A program made the position numbers and the translations under genes. A DNA stretch of 64,000 nt from Aristolochia californica (lineage: Eukaryota; Streptophyta; Magnoliopsida; Piperales; Aristolochiaceae): assembly GCA_029961685.1 (NCBI GenBank), contig JARWKL010000012.1, positions 14,419,227-14,483,226 on the forward strand. The letters are read 5' to 3'. The notes under the pieces were generated by a model, which saw only the letters and a list, made by a program, of their open reading frames with translations, was not told where the DNA came from and did no database searches. Shown piece by piece: positions 51,263 through 63,673 of this stretch; positions within the stretch are counted from its first letter, which is position 1, and every line of letters starts with the position of its first letter.

Positions 51263-52056
51263 TAGAAAAAGGCCCATTCTCAACAAAACTCCATATGAAT
51301 TGAACACGGGCACCCTCCCTAATATAACCTATATTCGAACTTTTGGATGACAAGTATTAGTATTAAAAGAACCAAAAGAAAAATTAGGTAAGTTTGACTC
51401 TAGGGCTGATATAGGAATATTTCTAGGTTATTCATCTCATAGCAAGGCATATAGAATATACAACAAAACATCTTTGAGAGTTGAGGACTCGGTACATGTT
51501 GAATTTAACGAATTTGATTCATCAAATCCAACCACAACTCAAATTTCTGATGACGAAGAGGGAAACCCCTTCGACTCATCCATGCGATCTCAACCCCAAG
51601 ACTAAAATGTTAACAGGAAACCAAATGACATGAATAACCAAGAAGAACTTCCTATGGAGCCAAAGAACTTTTGCTTCATGGCTGATCAACCCTTAGAATA
51701 AATAATTGGTGACCCTCAAGGCAAAATTTCAACTAGAAGAACAACTCATGAAAGCATGGAGAATAGCGTTTTTATTTCTCAAATAGAGCTCAAGTGCTTT
51801 GATGAAGCTAAAAAGTTTATTTTTGGATCATGGCAATGCAAGGAGAATTAAATCAATTTTAAAGAAACAACGTTTGAATTCTAGTGCCTAGGCCCCAAAA
51901 CCAATAAGTAATAGGAACAAAATGGGTCTTCAAGAACAAAGCTAATGAGGAAAATCAATTAGTGAGAAACAAAGCTAGGTTAGTTACCAAAGGATATAAC
52001 TAAGAGGAAGGAATTGGTTTTGAAGAAACCTATGCACCCGTGGCAAAACAAAATAC
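51263..52056 (+). pseudogene. Fragment Z: SIRE-like copia integrase end, linker and RT start
   Basis: NKTPYELNTGTLPNITYIRT, KLGKFDSRADIGIFLGYSSH, SKAYRIYNKTSLRVEDSVHV and EFNEFDSSNP are the integrase C-terminus; VFISQIELKCFDEAKK and, in other frames, KNKANEENQLVRNKARLVTK and YAPVAK lead into RT. No LTR of its own is seen; it breaks off where minus-strand Y begins. Confidence 0.8.
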
Positions 52057-52678
52057 TTAGATGGGGAAACATTGGAGATGTTCATAGGGACCCATATATC
52101 AGTATGAACTAAAGAAAATGTGGCAACACTCTTGGTTTCACCGCGAGAAGAATAAGTACTCCGTTGGTGTTTACTTACTTGACAGTCTTTACAGTTGAGA
52201 TTGGAAATGGAATGTAATGTAGGAAGAATTTGTTTAAGTGACTAAAGGGAAGGATGTCCAAACCTATTGTGATATTTAAGAGTTGTATGCTAATCACTAG
52301 TGGTGGCCGTTAGTGCTAGTGAGTCAAACTAGTAGATCCCCCCTCTTTCACAACCTCCACCAATAACCTGCTTTATCTTCAGATCCTGAAGAACACAAGA
52401 AGTGGGAGAAAAAGGGATGGAACAGTTAAATATTTTTGTTAGTTGACTAATGGATAAAATATTTAATGGAAACTTATGGACAAATAAGACATTGTGTTAG
52501 TTACTTTTACAACCAATGTTGTGATCTTTATTTCATTCTCGTATGAGTTGTAACTCTTGATTTACTAGCGCATTTCGTTCTTTGAAGAACAATTCCTTGC
52601 TAAGGATGTAGGGATTACATATTAAGGACATTAAATCCTATCTCCTTTAAATTGATTATGTTATGATATATCCATAAT

Positions 52679-53047
52679 TTAATCATCACAAAGTATCAGA
52701 ACAAATGATTGAGGTGTTTGGTTTGATAAGACTGTTAAATGAAGAGTACGTGTAGTAAATGTGGACCCTACCCCACATACCTTAGTTTGGGATCCATCTA
52801 CTATGGAAACAAACTTTTCAGGTAACCATGGAAATACAGAATACAGGAGAGCAACTTTACCTATTAAGTGTTCAGAGGCCCCAGAATCAATGATCCAAGA
52901 TGGAGAAGTAGATGAAACCATACATGTTATAGAACTAGTAACAATAGGAGAATTCTTGTTCGAGGTGGCCTGGCTATTTAGATAATCCGTCAAATGCTTT
53001 ATCTTCTTAATTAATGTAAATTCTTTGGCGGAAGCAGTTTTCATCAT
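52679..53047 (-). pseudogene. Y protease region
   Basis: The 122-codon minus-strand frame holds SWIIDSGASEHLIGKVALLY and FVSIVDGSQTKVCGVGSTFT, the copia protease active site (DSGAS intact). It ends without the downstream FVPKLSLNLLSV-type block in frame. Confidence 0.88.
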
Positions 53048-54786
53048 AGTGCAAGCTGATACCAGTCAGTGAGTAATAATCCAAGTTAATAACCCAATTT
53101 GCAGCAATGAGGGTAATGAGACATAAGGAGAGTATCAAGCCGAGTTAAGATCCCAAGGTAAGTCAAGTCAAGAGACTGAGTCTAGCCTGCCAAGGTACAG
53201 ATTTAGCTTGAGTCAAGCGGCCGAGTCAAACCGAGTTTGGATTCTGAATGAAGCCAAGTCAGTAGACCAATGTAGCCGAGTCAATGGCTGAGTTGGTTTC
53301 AGATTAATAATAGACAAGCACCAACTTGGAATAACTTGGAATGGTTAGCAGTAACTCAGTTGGCAACAGTAATAATAGCCTGCATAGTCCTAATTAATAA
53401 TAGCTTGCAATAGTAATAACTCGGAATAGTCAACAGTAACTTAGTTGGCTAGGAATGAACAGCTGTAATAAGCCAATTAGAGTTTAAGGAGATAATTTTT
53501 ACAACTCATGCCCTTATCTCTAAGGAAACAAGCATCAATGTCAGATTGATGAGTCAGGACTGTGCAATCAGAGCATGATTGACGGCCAAGGTGAGAGCAG
53601 ATAGAGTTAGGCTGGAGGAGAATACAATTTCCGTCCAAGATGACAACAGCCTTCTAACTAGCAACTATAGGGAATAAGTAACTACCGTTAGACATAATGC
53701 CATCAATTTTCCAAGATAGCTTCAACTTGCCAGCGTAGAACTTTCCAAGATAAGAGACAATGCTGATGAATCCTTGATTCAAACAAACTAGTAACTTTCC
53801 AATAATCACGATGCTAGTGGAATGCCAGATCGTCTAGAGAGCAATCAGCGAGGTCCAGCCAGATTATCCAGAGAGCAATCAGCGAGATCCAGCAAGATGC
53901 CAGATTATCCAGAGAGCAATCAGCAAGATCCAGAAAAATAGCAGCCAACCAGCTGTTTATCATGCTATGTGATACTCAAATCTGCCAGCAGCAGAAACAT
54001 CGGGTATGTCATCGTATTTTAGAAGACTTCCACCAGAATACGATCTGGAGATAAGCCAACCTGCCGAGAAGACTTACGTGAGGTATGGATTTTCTATAGG
54101 ATTGATCAACTTTCCAAGTTATTTGAGCAGAGTTATCAATATGCCAATCACCCAAATCATGTTGCCAAGTCCAACAACTTCCGAGTTAAACAAAGTGCTG
54201 GAAAAAAAAATTTCAGTCCTAAGTTCTCTCTATGCTGTTATCAAATGCCCTATTTTCCGACCAGAATGAATGGGTGATGAGTTCCTAAGTGTCCTCCAAC
54301 CGGTAGCGACGGGAAGGTAAAATAGCAATGGGCTCGGAAGATAAACTAGAGAGTCCTCAGATGAGATTGGCAAGCAGCCAAAGAGAGGACTATCTCAATG
54401 AAAGCATCTCAACTTCTTAAGTGCTTAGGCTCTGATGTGCTTAGGCTCTCATCGGCGTATTATCAGCCATGGTTGGCATATTATCAGCATACAATATTGT
54501 TCTTCAAGATCATGACAGCATATACCAAGATTATAGAAGCAACATATAGCAACAAGATTAGTATACCGGAGCAAATTAGTAGGCAAACCAATGTATGAAT
54601 GAGCAGCGGATTAGCAGCAATAAGCAGTTATTAAACTGAAGGGGGGCATGGGGTATTGACTGCTTTAGATCCAAGAACAAGAAAAAAATTTATCTTTGTC
54701 ATTCAGTTCCTCCATGCTGAACAATTTTTTCATGAATCATGATCAGATTAAAAATGTGGAATCCTAAGATCACTGCTCTGATACCA
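53048..54786 (-). other. Non-coding interior of Y
   Basis: No recognisable protein. It contains GCCGAGTCAA-type repeats (53150-53310), AACTTGGAAT/AACTCGGAAT repeats (53320-53440) and the minisatellite at 53823-53937. Frames 54006-54269 and 54398-54598 have no motif. Confidence 0.6.
53823..53937. repeat. Short tandem repeat
   Basis: Three imperfect copies of CCAGATTATCCAGAGAGCAA followed by TCAGCGAGATCCAG, about 34 bp per unit, with an 8-bp spacer before the third. Confidence 0.85.
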
Positions 54787-55128
54787 TGTTGATTTTAGGA
54801 TTCCATAATATTAAGATAGACAACTTAGTGTGTAAGAGAGACGAAGGAAGGAGAAGAAGAGAAGTGAGGCGAGGTGAATGAAGAGAGAGGTAAGAACGAA
54901 TGAGAGAGAGAGAGAGAGGGAGAGAGAGATACACACATAAAGAGGAGAGGGGAGAATAATGGTTGTAGTGGAATCCTAGACCCTACCCCTCAACCTTTAT
55001 TTATAGATGTAAAAGGTACATAAATTACAAGTATGCTCTTCACCCTAGAGAATGAAGGAGAGACAAAAAACAAGATTTTTAAAATAATGCCATTTAAGCT
55101 TGTCTATGTCTTTCAACATCTTTCAACA
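54787..55128 (-). repeat. 5' LTR of Y
   Basis: Plus strand starts TGTTGATTTTAGGATTCC after ATACCA (the PBS on the minus strand) and ends near CATCTTTCAACA. It contains a (GA)n stretch at about 54901-54930. Confidence 0.7.
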
Positions 55129-55499
55129 ATTTTCAAATAAATGAAACCCTAAAGTAGGGTTTGAAGTTAATTTGAAGGAAATTGTTTGCTTAATTCAGCC
55201 TTCAATCCCACCTTTAAGTTTTTTTTTCATGGTTTAATTATCATTTTTTCAGCATTGAATCAATGCTTAATTTCTGGAAGGGATACACCTCAAGTTCAAA
55301 TTCGAATTTTGCTTGTTTTAGTTCATATATGAATCCGTATTCTTCATAGAGTTTTTCTCTATCTATTCAGCCATACCTTGAGAATTTGTGTTGATTCTGG
55401 CTCTAAAATTGTGTATTTGGCTTGCTAATCTCTTGAGTAAATAACAAAATAGAGTGTTTATAATTGATCTAGCTTGGCAGAAATCCCAAACAATTCTTC

Positions 55500-56250
55500 T
55501 TCCTCATCATATGATGATTTAAGCTAACATGATCCGTTGAGAATCACTACAATTCCTGTCAAGGGTTTGACTAACTATTTGTCATGGTCTCAATCTATCA
55601 AATATTTTTTTATTACTGGAGACCTTGTTGGACATATAAACCAGCCATATATGCATGATGACGAACCTTCCAATCACATGTGGTTGAGGGAAGATACCTT
55701 AGTTATCAATTGCTAATAAATAACATGAAAGAGCAAGTTCCAAATAATGTTGTTCACTTGGAAACAACTACAAAAATTTGGGACACATGTCTTGAATTAT
55801 ATTTTACTCCTTACGGTCTTCAAAATATTTATGATATAATTCAGGAGATGTGCATGACAAAGCATAAAGACAACCTCCATAAATACTTTGTCAAATTCAA
55901 AGGTTTGTTATAGGAATGGAAGGTTGATGAACCCTTATTCAACTGATATTGCAACTCAAGAAAATCAAAGAGAAGATCTAGTCTTAGTCATATGCCTTGC
56001 AAATCTAAAACTCTACTTGGATGTTGCAAAGTGTTAGGTACGTAGCTCTATAGCTAGACCTTCTTTTAATGATGCATGTGCTACCATGCTTAGGATTCCA
56101 GTTACGGGATCCTCAACTCAACAAGAACAAGTTCAAAATTCAGCAATAATTCTCCCAAGGAAGGAGGAAAAACTATGGAAGAGGAAGAGGAAGAGGTGGA
56201 AAATCTAAAATAGAGGGAGAGGAAGAAGCGTGGGTGAAGTCATTTCTAAC
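55500..56250 (+). pseudogene. gag: W gag
   Basis: LLINNMKEQVPNNVVHLETT and KHKDNLHKYFVKFKGLL, preceded and followed in other frames by copia Gag core blocks, resemble Gag of M and CC. A basic RGRGRG-like coding stretch lies near 56170-56230. Many stops. Confidence 0.78.
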
Positions 56251-56539
56251 TCTCCAAACTTTGCCTAGAACAAAAAGTGTACCTTCTATGTTTAAAATAA
56301 CCATTTGCTTGACAAATTCTAGAATGTATATGGTAAATTGGATTTTTTTCAAGGCTAATCAAGCCTCAATTACTCATAACAGTCCCACAAGGTGTTACCT
56401 CTGATCATCCTAAATTGAAGATGGTTCTTACAGAAGAAGATTATGACTTATGTCAAAATTTTAAGGACCTGATGGCTCCACCTCCAAGTGCCAATACAGC
56501 TACATTGGCTACTACTGGTATGTATGTTCTAGTCCTCCA

Positions 56540-57000
56540 TCCTGGATCATTGACTCTGGTGCCTCTGAATATCTTACCTGTAAAATAGATAAATTATCTT
56601 TCTTGACCCCTTGTTCAATAGACCGGTTTGTATCTATTACAGATGGGTCCCAATCTAAAGTTTAGGGTAATGGTACATCCACTTTATCTCCCTCTCTTTC
56701 ACTTTCTAATGTTTTATTTGTGCCAAAATTCAAGCTTAGCCTTATGTCTTTTAGCGAGTTAACTAAAAGACTTAATTGCTTTGTTAATTTTTTTCTTTCC
56801 ATTGTGTTTTTAGGATATTAATACAAAATCAATTATTGGTGGTGGCCATGAGAGAGGAAGTCTCTACTTCATAGATGCGACAATTTTGACTGTCATAGAA
56901 ACAAACAATAGAGAAGCCATACAAAGGCACAACTGGTTGGCCCATCCTTCCTTGTCAAGTTTGAATTATTTGTTCCCTCTTAAAAGTATTTTTTAGTTAT
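56540..57000 (+). pseudogene. W protease and GAG-pre-integrase
   Basis: SWIIDSGASEYLTCKIDKLS near 56545-56605 is the protease active site (intact), followed by FVSITDGSQSKV, a stop, and LFVPKFKLSLMSFSEL. GAG-pre-integrase reads GGGHERGSLYFIDATI and QRHNWLAHPSLSSLNYLF. Confidence 0.85.
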
Positions 57001-58222
57001 TTAGTGAGTTTTGTGAGATTGGAAAGCATCTCCATGTTGTGTTTCAGCCCAGGAAAAACAATACATGGTCAAGTCCCTTCTCTTCATTCATATGTGTGAG
57101 GAGTTGTTAATGTCCCAAAATTTTCACAATCTAAATACTTCGTGATTTTTTTTTTTTTTGATAATCATACAAGGGTTAGTTATATTTTTTGTAAGATAGA
57201 TCTTAAGTGTTTACTATCGTTAACTCTTTTTGTGTTGTGGTTTAGACACTGCTTGAAAGGAAAATTCAGATATTTATGTCTAATAATGCAAAGGAATATT
57301 TTCCTCTCAATTTCAGAAGTTATGCTAAAAAAAAGTATTATTCATCAATCTTCCTATGCATATACACTACAACAAAATTGTTTCTCAGAAAGGAAGGACA
57401 TGCATCTTATTGAAGTAGCAAAGACACGTATATTGTCCTTGAATGTCCTTCAATTCAATTGGCCATGTGCAGTTTTCACTGCTTGCTTTTTAATAAATCA
57501 CATACCTTCTATTGTATTACATGACAGTACACCATTCTCCAAATTATTTCATGATTCATCTACTTTCCCATTACCTCCTTGATTATTTAGGTGTGTTTTG
57601 TTTGGTCATATCTAGGATCCTCACCTAAACAAGTTTAAGCCAAGGGCTAAGTTTATTTCCTAGTATACTCGAAAAATTAGAAAGGTTAGGTGTGTTATTC
57701 ACCCAGTCACAATAAGACCTTTGTCTCTGCTGATGTAACTTTTTTTGAAGATCAACCATATTTTTTTTTCTAGCTCTCCTCTAGGTTTTACACCTTCTAT
57801 AGGGATGCCTATGCCAGTTGTTACATTGCATCACCAAGTTCAGCATAATGGGGAGTCATCTTCGATATAAGAGACTACTCTCTCTCCTCCAACCAACCAC
57901 TCACCTGTGGGGTCTTCTGAGGTAAGCTTCTCCAATTGTATTTGGTGCACTATATAACACCAAACCAATTGCCCTTTGTAAAGAACTTTGAGCATCGTTG
58001 TTAGACACCCATCTGTAACTTTGTTTCCACACATGTCTATCCAAACCTTTTGTTTCATTCTTAGCTATAGTGTCATCCTCATCCATTCCTCGTATGTATG
58101 ATGAGGCATTACTTGATCCAAGATGGAAGGCTTCCATGGATGAGGAGAGCCAAGCAATGTATAACGACCATACTTGGGATTTGGCTTCCCTTCCATCAAC
58201 TAAAAGGTTTTAGGTTTGTAAA
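57001..58222 (+). pseudogene. W integrase and linker
   Basis: The best frame (57142-57582) has HQSSYAYTLQQNCFSERKDM (glutamate region) and WPCAVFTACFLINHIPSIVL; upstream blocks are in other frames. Linker sequence to about 58200 (PSYEEALLDPRWKASMDEE-like) leads to RT. Several frameshifts. Confidence 0.78.
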
Positions 58223-58781
58223 TGTTGAATTTATGGAAAAACTTCATTGACTTATTAAAATCTGAGTACATGGACCTCTATTTATAATATAGGAGGTAGT
58301 AGAGTCTAATTACAATTAAACTACCTTTGTCCCAATTACACCAAAACTCTAACAAAGATAAGTCCTAGCATAATTAAATAACTCAATATAAATAAAACAC
58401 AAACATTACTCAAACTATAACTCTTCTTTAAGGACGTGACCATAAGATAAAGATGCCAGCTCGTGGCTATCTTTGTGGGTCCCACTTGATCTTCTAACTA
58501 GCTCGTGGTTATCTTTGTGAGTCCTTCTTGATCTTCCAACAAGCTTGTGGTTATCTTTGTGAGTCCTTCTTGATCTTCCAACTTTTGTGATAACAATGCC
58601 AGCTCATGGTAATCATGGTCGGTCCTACTTCTTATGTGATTGGGCCCATCTTACAATACTCTTAGATATGTGGGTCTTCCTTGGTCGTGTAGCCCATCTT
58701 ACAATACTCTTAGATAAGTGGGCCTTCCTTGGTTGTGTGGCCTATCTTACAATATTCTTAGATATGTAGCCTCTTCCAACA
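58223..58781 (-). repeat. Solo LTR DD
   Basis: A 559-bp F-family LTR (plus strand starts TGTTGAATTTATGG, ends CTCTTCCAACA) with perfect TSD GTAAA (58218-58222 and 58782-58786). It has three copies of a CAATACTCTTAGATATGTGG unit (about 52 bp, 58645-58770) and two to three copies of GTGGTTATCTTTGTGAGTCC. Confidence 0.95.
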
Positions 58782-58786
58782 GTAAA

Positions 58787-59844
58787 TGGGTGTTTACCCT
58801 TAAATATAACCTTGATGGTACCGTGGCCAGGTATAAAGCTAGACTAGGTGCAAAACACTACATTCAGTCTTTTGCAGCCAGTTCTAAATGAGTTATATAT
58901 CAGTTTGATGTTAAAATTTTGTTTCCCAATGGTGACCTATCAAAAGAGGTCTATATGTGCCAACTGCTAGGTTATGTGGTTGAGGGTGAGAAGGTGTATC
59001 ACCTAAATATGGCTATTTATGGGTTGAAGCAATTCCCTCATGCTTGATTTTATAAACTTACACCTTGGATTCACACGATGTGAAAGTGTTCACTTCGTAT
59101 TTACAAAAATCTACAAAAGCTATGACTCTTATGACTATTTATATTTATGATATTATTATACCTTGGAGTGATATTGAGGGTATACAAAAAACAAAAAGGG
59201 ATTTAAATAAATAATTTCAAACCAAAGAGTTAAGAGTAGTCAAATATGTCTTGGATATAGAAGTTCTGCAATCCAATCATGGCATTACTTATCTCAGAGG
59301 AATTATGTTCTTGATTTATTAAAACAAACTGGAATGCTTGGATGTAAGCCCATTGATACACGAATGGAACCAAATAGTAAATTGTATTGCATCTAGGGAT
59401 ACAATCGATGTTGGATGATTCCAATGTTTGGTTGGAAAATTAATATATTTCACTGTGACATGATCTGATATATCTTACTTCGTAAGTATCATCAATCAAT
59501 TTATGCATCAAGCCCGATAATTTCATTGGATAGCACTGGAGAGATTACTCCGATATCTGAAGAAAAATCTAGATTGAGGGTTATATACATGCTATCAATA
59601 TACTAATATAGAGGGTTTTGAAGATGCAGATTGGGATGGCTCTTTTGATGATAGAAAATCAACTTCTGGTTATTGTTCAACTATATGAGATAATTTAGTC
59701 ACCTAGAGAAGTAAAAAAAGAATGTAGAGGCTTGGTCCAGTACCAAAGCAAAGTATAGGGTCATGGCTCATGCAATAACTGAACTTTTTGTCTCAAATCC
59801 TTCATGACAGAACTTGGATTTTAGACAACCAAGCCTATGCAATT
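58787..59844 (+). pseudogene. W reverse transcriptase and RNase H
   Basis: WVFTLKYNLDGTVARYKARL, DVKILFPNGDLSKEVYMCQL and IYGLKQFPHA mark RT; the YVDD block near 59140 is not intact. RNase H blocks (YVLDLLKQTGMLGCKPIDTR, WSSTKAKYRVMAHAITEL) follow with many stops. Cut by V at 59844. Confidence 0.8.
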
Positions 59845-60205
59845 TGTTGGAATATGGGCCCAAGCCCACACAACCAAGGAAGGCCCACACATCCAAGTGT
59901 GTTAGATGATGGGCTCAAACTCATAAGACCAAGGACGGCCCACATATCAAGGAGAAGACCCACAAGCCCATATAGTGATGGCAGGATGGTAAATAAAGAG
60001 TCATCACATAGAGATAGCGCTAATGTAATTAGTTTAAGTTATAGGGGTATTATTGTAATATTTTAGTTTTATTAATCTATAAATAAAGCATCAAGGGGAG
60101 GATTAGGACATAAGTCCAAACCCACTTTTTCCTCTTGTTTTCTCGCAATGAATCCCTCTCTCCTTTTCTCCATAAGCTAAATCCATGGAGTCCTGAAAAT
60201 CCGCA
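59845..60205 (+). repeat. 5' LTR of V
   Basis: Starts TGTTGGAATATGGGCCC and ends GAAAATCCGCA, followed by the PBS. Confidence 0.88.
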
Positions 60206-62722
60206 TGGCTTCAGAGTGTTGATTTTTAGGACTCAGAGTATGGTTTTCAAGATTTCAATAGCCCATTATTTTTATTTTTTCATATTGATGTTTCTTTTTT
60301 TATAGTTGTTGGAATTCATTTTTTTATTTTATTGGTCATTTTTCTCCTGCTTCACACTACTGTTTTTTCTTCCACTCGTATCCAACTTGAGCCAAGTTGA
60401 CTTGGAAAAAAATCATCATACCAAGGAATACTCCTCCAGACAACCCCACACCGCTTCATCAAATCGGTGAGTGAAGAAGGTCTCACCATTTTCTGTAGTG
60501 ATGAGAGACAAAGTCAAACGAAAATATGCAGGGCTTCTCCCTGATCTTGACCGGTCTCATGGAAGAACAACAACAATGGTAGTCGTCTTTAATGCAACTC
60601 TGCTCAGTAAGAATTTGCATGGCATTTTTGAAGTCTCTAAATAGGTGTGCTCTCGCCAATAAATGAAGTTACTAGAAATCTGAAAGTGAAATAGATGCCG
60701 CTTTATGAAGACAGATTGATGAACTTTTGGGAAAATTATAGTTCCATGACAGTGGATAGAGAGGCCTCTCCTCTTCCGAGAAATCTATTGTAAGTTATCC
60801 TGTAAATATTTTGCCAGTCAACCTTCTGCTCACTGTAAAATTTCTCGCATCACTCGAGAAGAACGTTCTTGGCCTCATCCACCGACGGCCTAAAAAAATG
60901 AAGCCTCAAAACCTTACTCTGAAGAAGCCAAAATCTTGTTCTTATTCTGCTGGTAATTATCAGAAAAATAAAGGTAAGGATCCATCTCAATTCAAGACTG
61001 CCACATCGACTGATTGGTTTGGATGGGATTCGGTTAGAGAAGCCAGTATCCATTTTTAGCATATAATCACTAGGAGCTTCTATTATTGGCATCTTTGCTG
61101 GTATATTGTTTTCGAAGCACTTCTACCGATTGATCCATTGTCATCTAGCTTGTTATGCAATGACGGAACTTGATGGTTCATCGTTGGTTCATTGCCAGCT
61201 CATATCTTCTTTTGCATTGTTGGAAGATTATAATGCTGGCTCTCGTCCTCTTATTACGGTGGATTGATTTTTTGGAAAGTTTCCTTCACGTTGTGTATTT
61301 CTAGAACCAGAGTTCGAAAACTTTATTTTTGGACGAAAACTTTCCTTCCTGGCTGTTTCTCTGGGATCTTCGATTTGGACGTTGCTGTCTTTCTTATCCC
61401 CCCGATTTATCAGCTCAGTTTTTGAATCCAGCCTGTCCGTTCTCTGTTCATTAACAGAAGTTGTTGTTGTTTTTCCTTCAGAAGTCGTTGATTGATAACA
61501 GCATTAATCTCTATCTTTTCGTTGCTGGTGATTACACGAGCTATTGATTTACCGATTTATTTCCAAAAAATTGATCATGAACTTACTACTGATTTTTAGA
61601 AAACTCCTCTCTTCGCCGGCTACACCCTCTTTGGTTTTCTGCTCTATTCAGAAGCGGTTGGCATGGGGAAGACGATGATAAATTGCCAACTTAGGTGCAA
61701 CGCTTTTAATCCGCAGAACCGGGTCTGTTTAGTTGTACTGGGTTAATCCAGCAGGCAGGCATCAGACTTATTCTGTTCCGCTATGGTTAATCCATCAGGT
61801 CGGGCCAACTCAGACCTAGTCAACCTAGGGAATCCAGCTCGGTTTTGACCCATTTCACTGCTGTGGAGCAGCACCAGCATGACCAAGTAAACTCGGCCCG
61901 ATTCGGACCAGGGCAACTCGGGTCCAGGTGAACCTGACTTGGCCTACTTGTTTGCTGCCTCAGTTATACGTATCTGGGTCCCGAGTTCTATACCTATTTC
62001 TTCTGCAACTCGGCTCTACTATTTGACTCAGCTAAACTTGATTCATTGTCTCCGATCGGATTATTATTTTGGAGTATTGGCAGTTTATTCCTTAGTTAGC
62101 ATATTATTTGGTGCACAACCTTTTGATTGACTCGCAACGGATTATTTTTATGGGTCCTTTTTTAGGATTTTCATTATTTGGTATGTGTTATTGTGTCCAT
62201 ACTGTTTTAGCTTATGTTATTGTGTCTCTTTGGTTAAGGCATTATTATTGAAAAAGTACTTCTCAGTTGTTGACTGTTGTCAGCATTGGTTATTCTAATG
62301 AAGAAAAAAAGCACATGGTGACTCCAGAATATTATCTTTCGGGTGATTACCCATTACCCCCCTTAATTGGTATTTATTATTCCTACCATTTGAGAGTCGG
62401 TGTCCTGTGGAGGGACATGGTAATGTAGGATATTTATTACACTTTTGAGCAATGCCTATAGACCCACTACCTATAGAATATAGGAGTGTGCTCAATATCT
62501 AGCATGAGTTATTTGACTGGAGTATGGAGTGATGTCTTATGGCTAAGAGTGATTTTACACTAACTTATATTATGCCAGTTGGGCCCCTTGGAAGAGACAA
62601 CCAGCTTGAGGAAGAGTGTTGAAAGATATGGAGGACTGTCATTTTATATGGGAAGATCCTATACACCATTTGCAGCAAGTTGGGTGATCATCATGTTCTC
62701 ACACCCCCATCTTGAGGGGGAG
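60206..62722 (+). other. Non-coding interior of V
   Basis: No recognisable protein; the 82-codon frame at 60811-61059 has no motif. CAACTCGG/GGTCAACC-type strings at 61740-61960 and the stretch 62040-62560 are shared with U (reverse strand) and partly with Y. Confidence 0.8.
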
Positions 62723-63115
62723 TGTTGGAAGATGGGCCCAAACCCACATATCAAGGAGAAGACCAGTTGGGCACCAGCATGGCCAACACATCCATGTGTG
62801 TTAGATGATAGGCTCAAGCTCATAAGACCAAGGATAGCCCACACATCCAAGAGATGTGGAAGATGGGCCTTCAAGGCCCACATAGTGATGGCAGGATGGT
62901 AAATAAAGAGTCATCTCATAGATATGGCAATGATGTAATTAGTTTAAGTTCTAGAGGTATTATTATAATATTTTAGTTTTATCATTTTTTAAATTGAGCT
63001 TCAAGGAGAGGGTTAGGACAGATGTCCAAAACCTTTTTTTCCTTCTGTTTTCTCCCAATGAGTCTCTCTCTCCTTTTCTCCATGTGCTAAATCCATGGAG
63101 TCATAAAAATCAACA
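62723..63115 (+). repeat. 3' LTR of V
   Basis: Starts TGTTGGAAGATGGGCCC, ends CATAAAAATCAACA, followed by caact. Confidence 0.88.
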
Positions 63116-63353
63116 CAACTCCCCTATGACAATCAGTCAACCATTCACATTGCAACCAATCTATTTTATTCATGAAATAACCAAACACGTTGAAATTTCC
63201 TTTCATTTTTGTTTGAGAGAAATTACAAGTAGGTGTCTTCCTTCCAAGAACTAATTAGTAGAAATTTTCACAAAATCTATCCCTACAAGTTCCCTCTCAA
63301 CTACATGTATGAAGCCAAAAATATTTGATGTTTTTTCACCTGCTTGAGGGGCA
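63116..63353 (+). pseudogene. W RNase H tail
   Basis: After V, degenerate copia RNase H tail sequence continues (KHVEISFHF-type block, then TSSLSTTCMKPKIFD-like tail) to the purine tract GCTTGAGGGGCAG. Confidence 0.72.
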
Positions 63354-63673
63354 GTGTTGAAGTAGTATGAGTGGCTATTTAGAGATTTATGTACCTTTTC
63401 TTTTATTCATGTACTTATGGTTTCTACTCAAAAACTATAAATATGAAGCTATGCAGAGGGCACTCATACTAGTGCCCCAATCTCTCCCTTTCTCCATCAC
63501 TATGGTCTCATGTGCCCTAGCTTTTTTCTCTTATACTCTCTTCTCCTTTTTCTTTCTCCTTCTTCTTATCCTAAACCCTAATTGTTCCAACCATGAAACC
63601 CTAGAATCTAACATCATTTTACATCCTTCTTCTGATGATATGTATGCAACAATGCGTTGGATACTAGCTAAGT
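63354..63673 (+). repeat. 3' LTR of W (cut by X)
   Basis: Starts TGTTGAAGTAGTATGAGTGG; ACTATAAATATGAAGC near 63433 is a likely TATA region. It is interrupted by the LTR X at 63674. Confidence 0.75.

Larger units (their letters stand above)
52057..55128 (-). mobile_element. Element Y: copia 5' LTR, long leader, protease
   Basis: On the minus strand: LTR 54787-55128, PBS TGGTATCAGAGCAGTG beside it, about 1.7 kb without coding motifs, then protease (52679-53047) and GAG-pre-integrase remains (about 52060-52420). Gag is not recognisable. The non-coding part shares AAGTCAGTAGACCAATGTAG-like phrases with U and V interiors (near 47480 and 61960), so it may itself be a mosaic. Confidence 0.7.
59845..63115 (+). 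mobile_element. Element V: large non-autonomous copia-type element
   Basis: The element is 3271 bp with LTRs 59845-60205 and 62723-63115, near-TSD caatt/caact, PBS TGGCTTCAGAGTG at 60206 and polypurine tract CTTGAGGGGGAG before the 3' LTR. The 2517-bp interior has no Gag or Pol apart from a trace of a copia Pol tail near 62640-62710. Layout fits a LARD-like element. W sequence continues on both sides. Confidence 0.9.
55129..63673 (+). mobile_element. Element W: old copia, split by DD and V
   Basis: Leader-like DNA (55129-55500), gag (55500-56250), protease (56540-56780), GAG-pre-integrase (56817-57000), integrase (57100-57600), RT (58787-59060), RNase H (59100-59844 and 63116-63353) and 3' LTR (63354-63673, then cut by X). 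No clear 5' LTR is seen next to Y. It is the most decayed copia here. Confidence 0.8.

Noticed and set aside
54006..54598. Open frames in the interior of Y
   Set aside because: They have no motifs and lie in repeat-rich non-coding leader sequence; lengths of 66-87 codons are expected by chance.
57840..58137. Minus-strand frames over the W linker
   Set aside because: Shadows of the plus-strand copia integrase-RT linker.
60811..61059. 82-codon frame in V as an accessory Gag-like protein
   Set aside because: No zinc knuckle or Gag core motif, and the opposite strand has an equally long frame.
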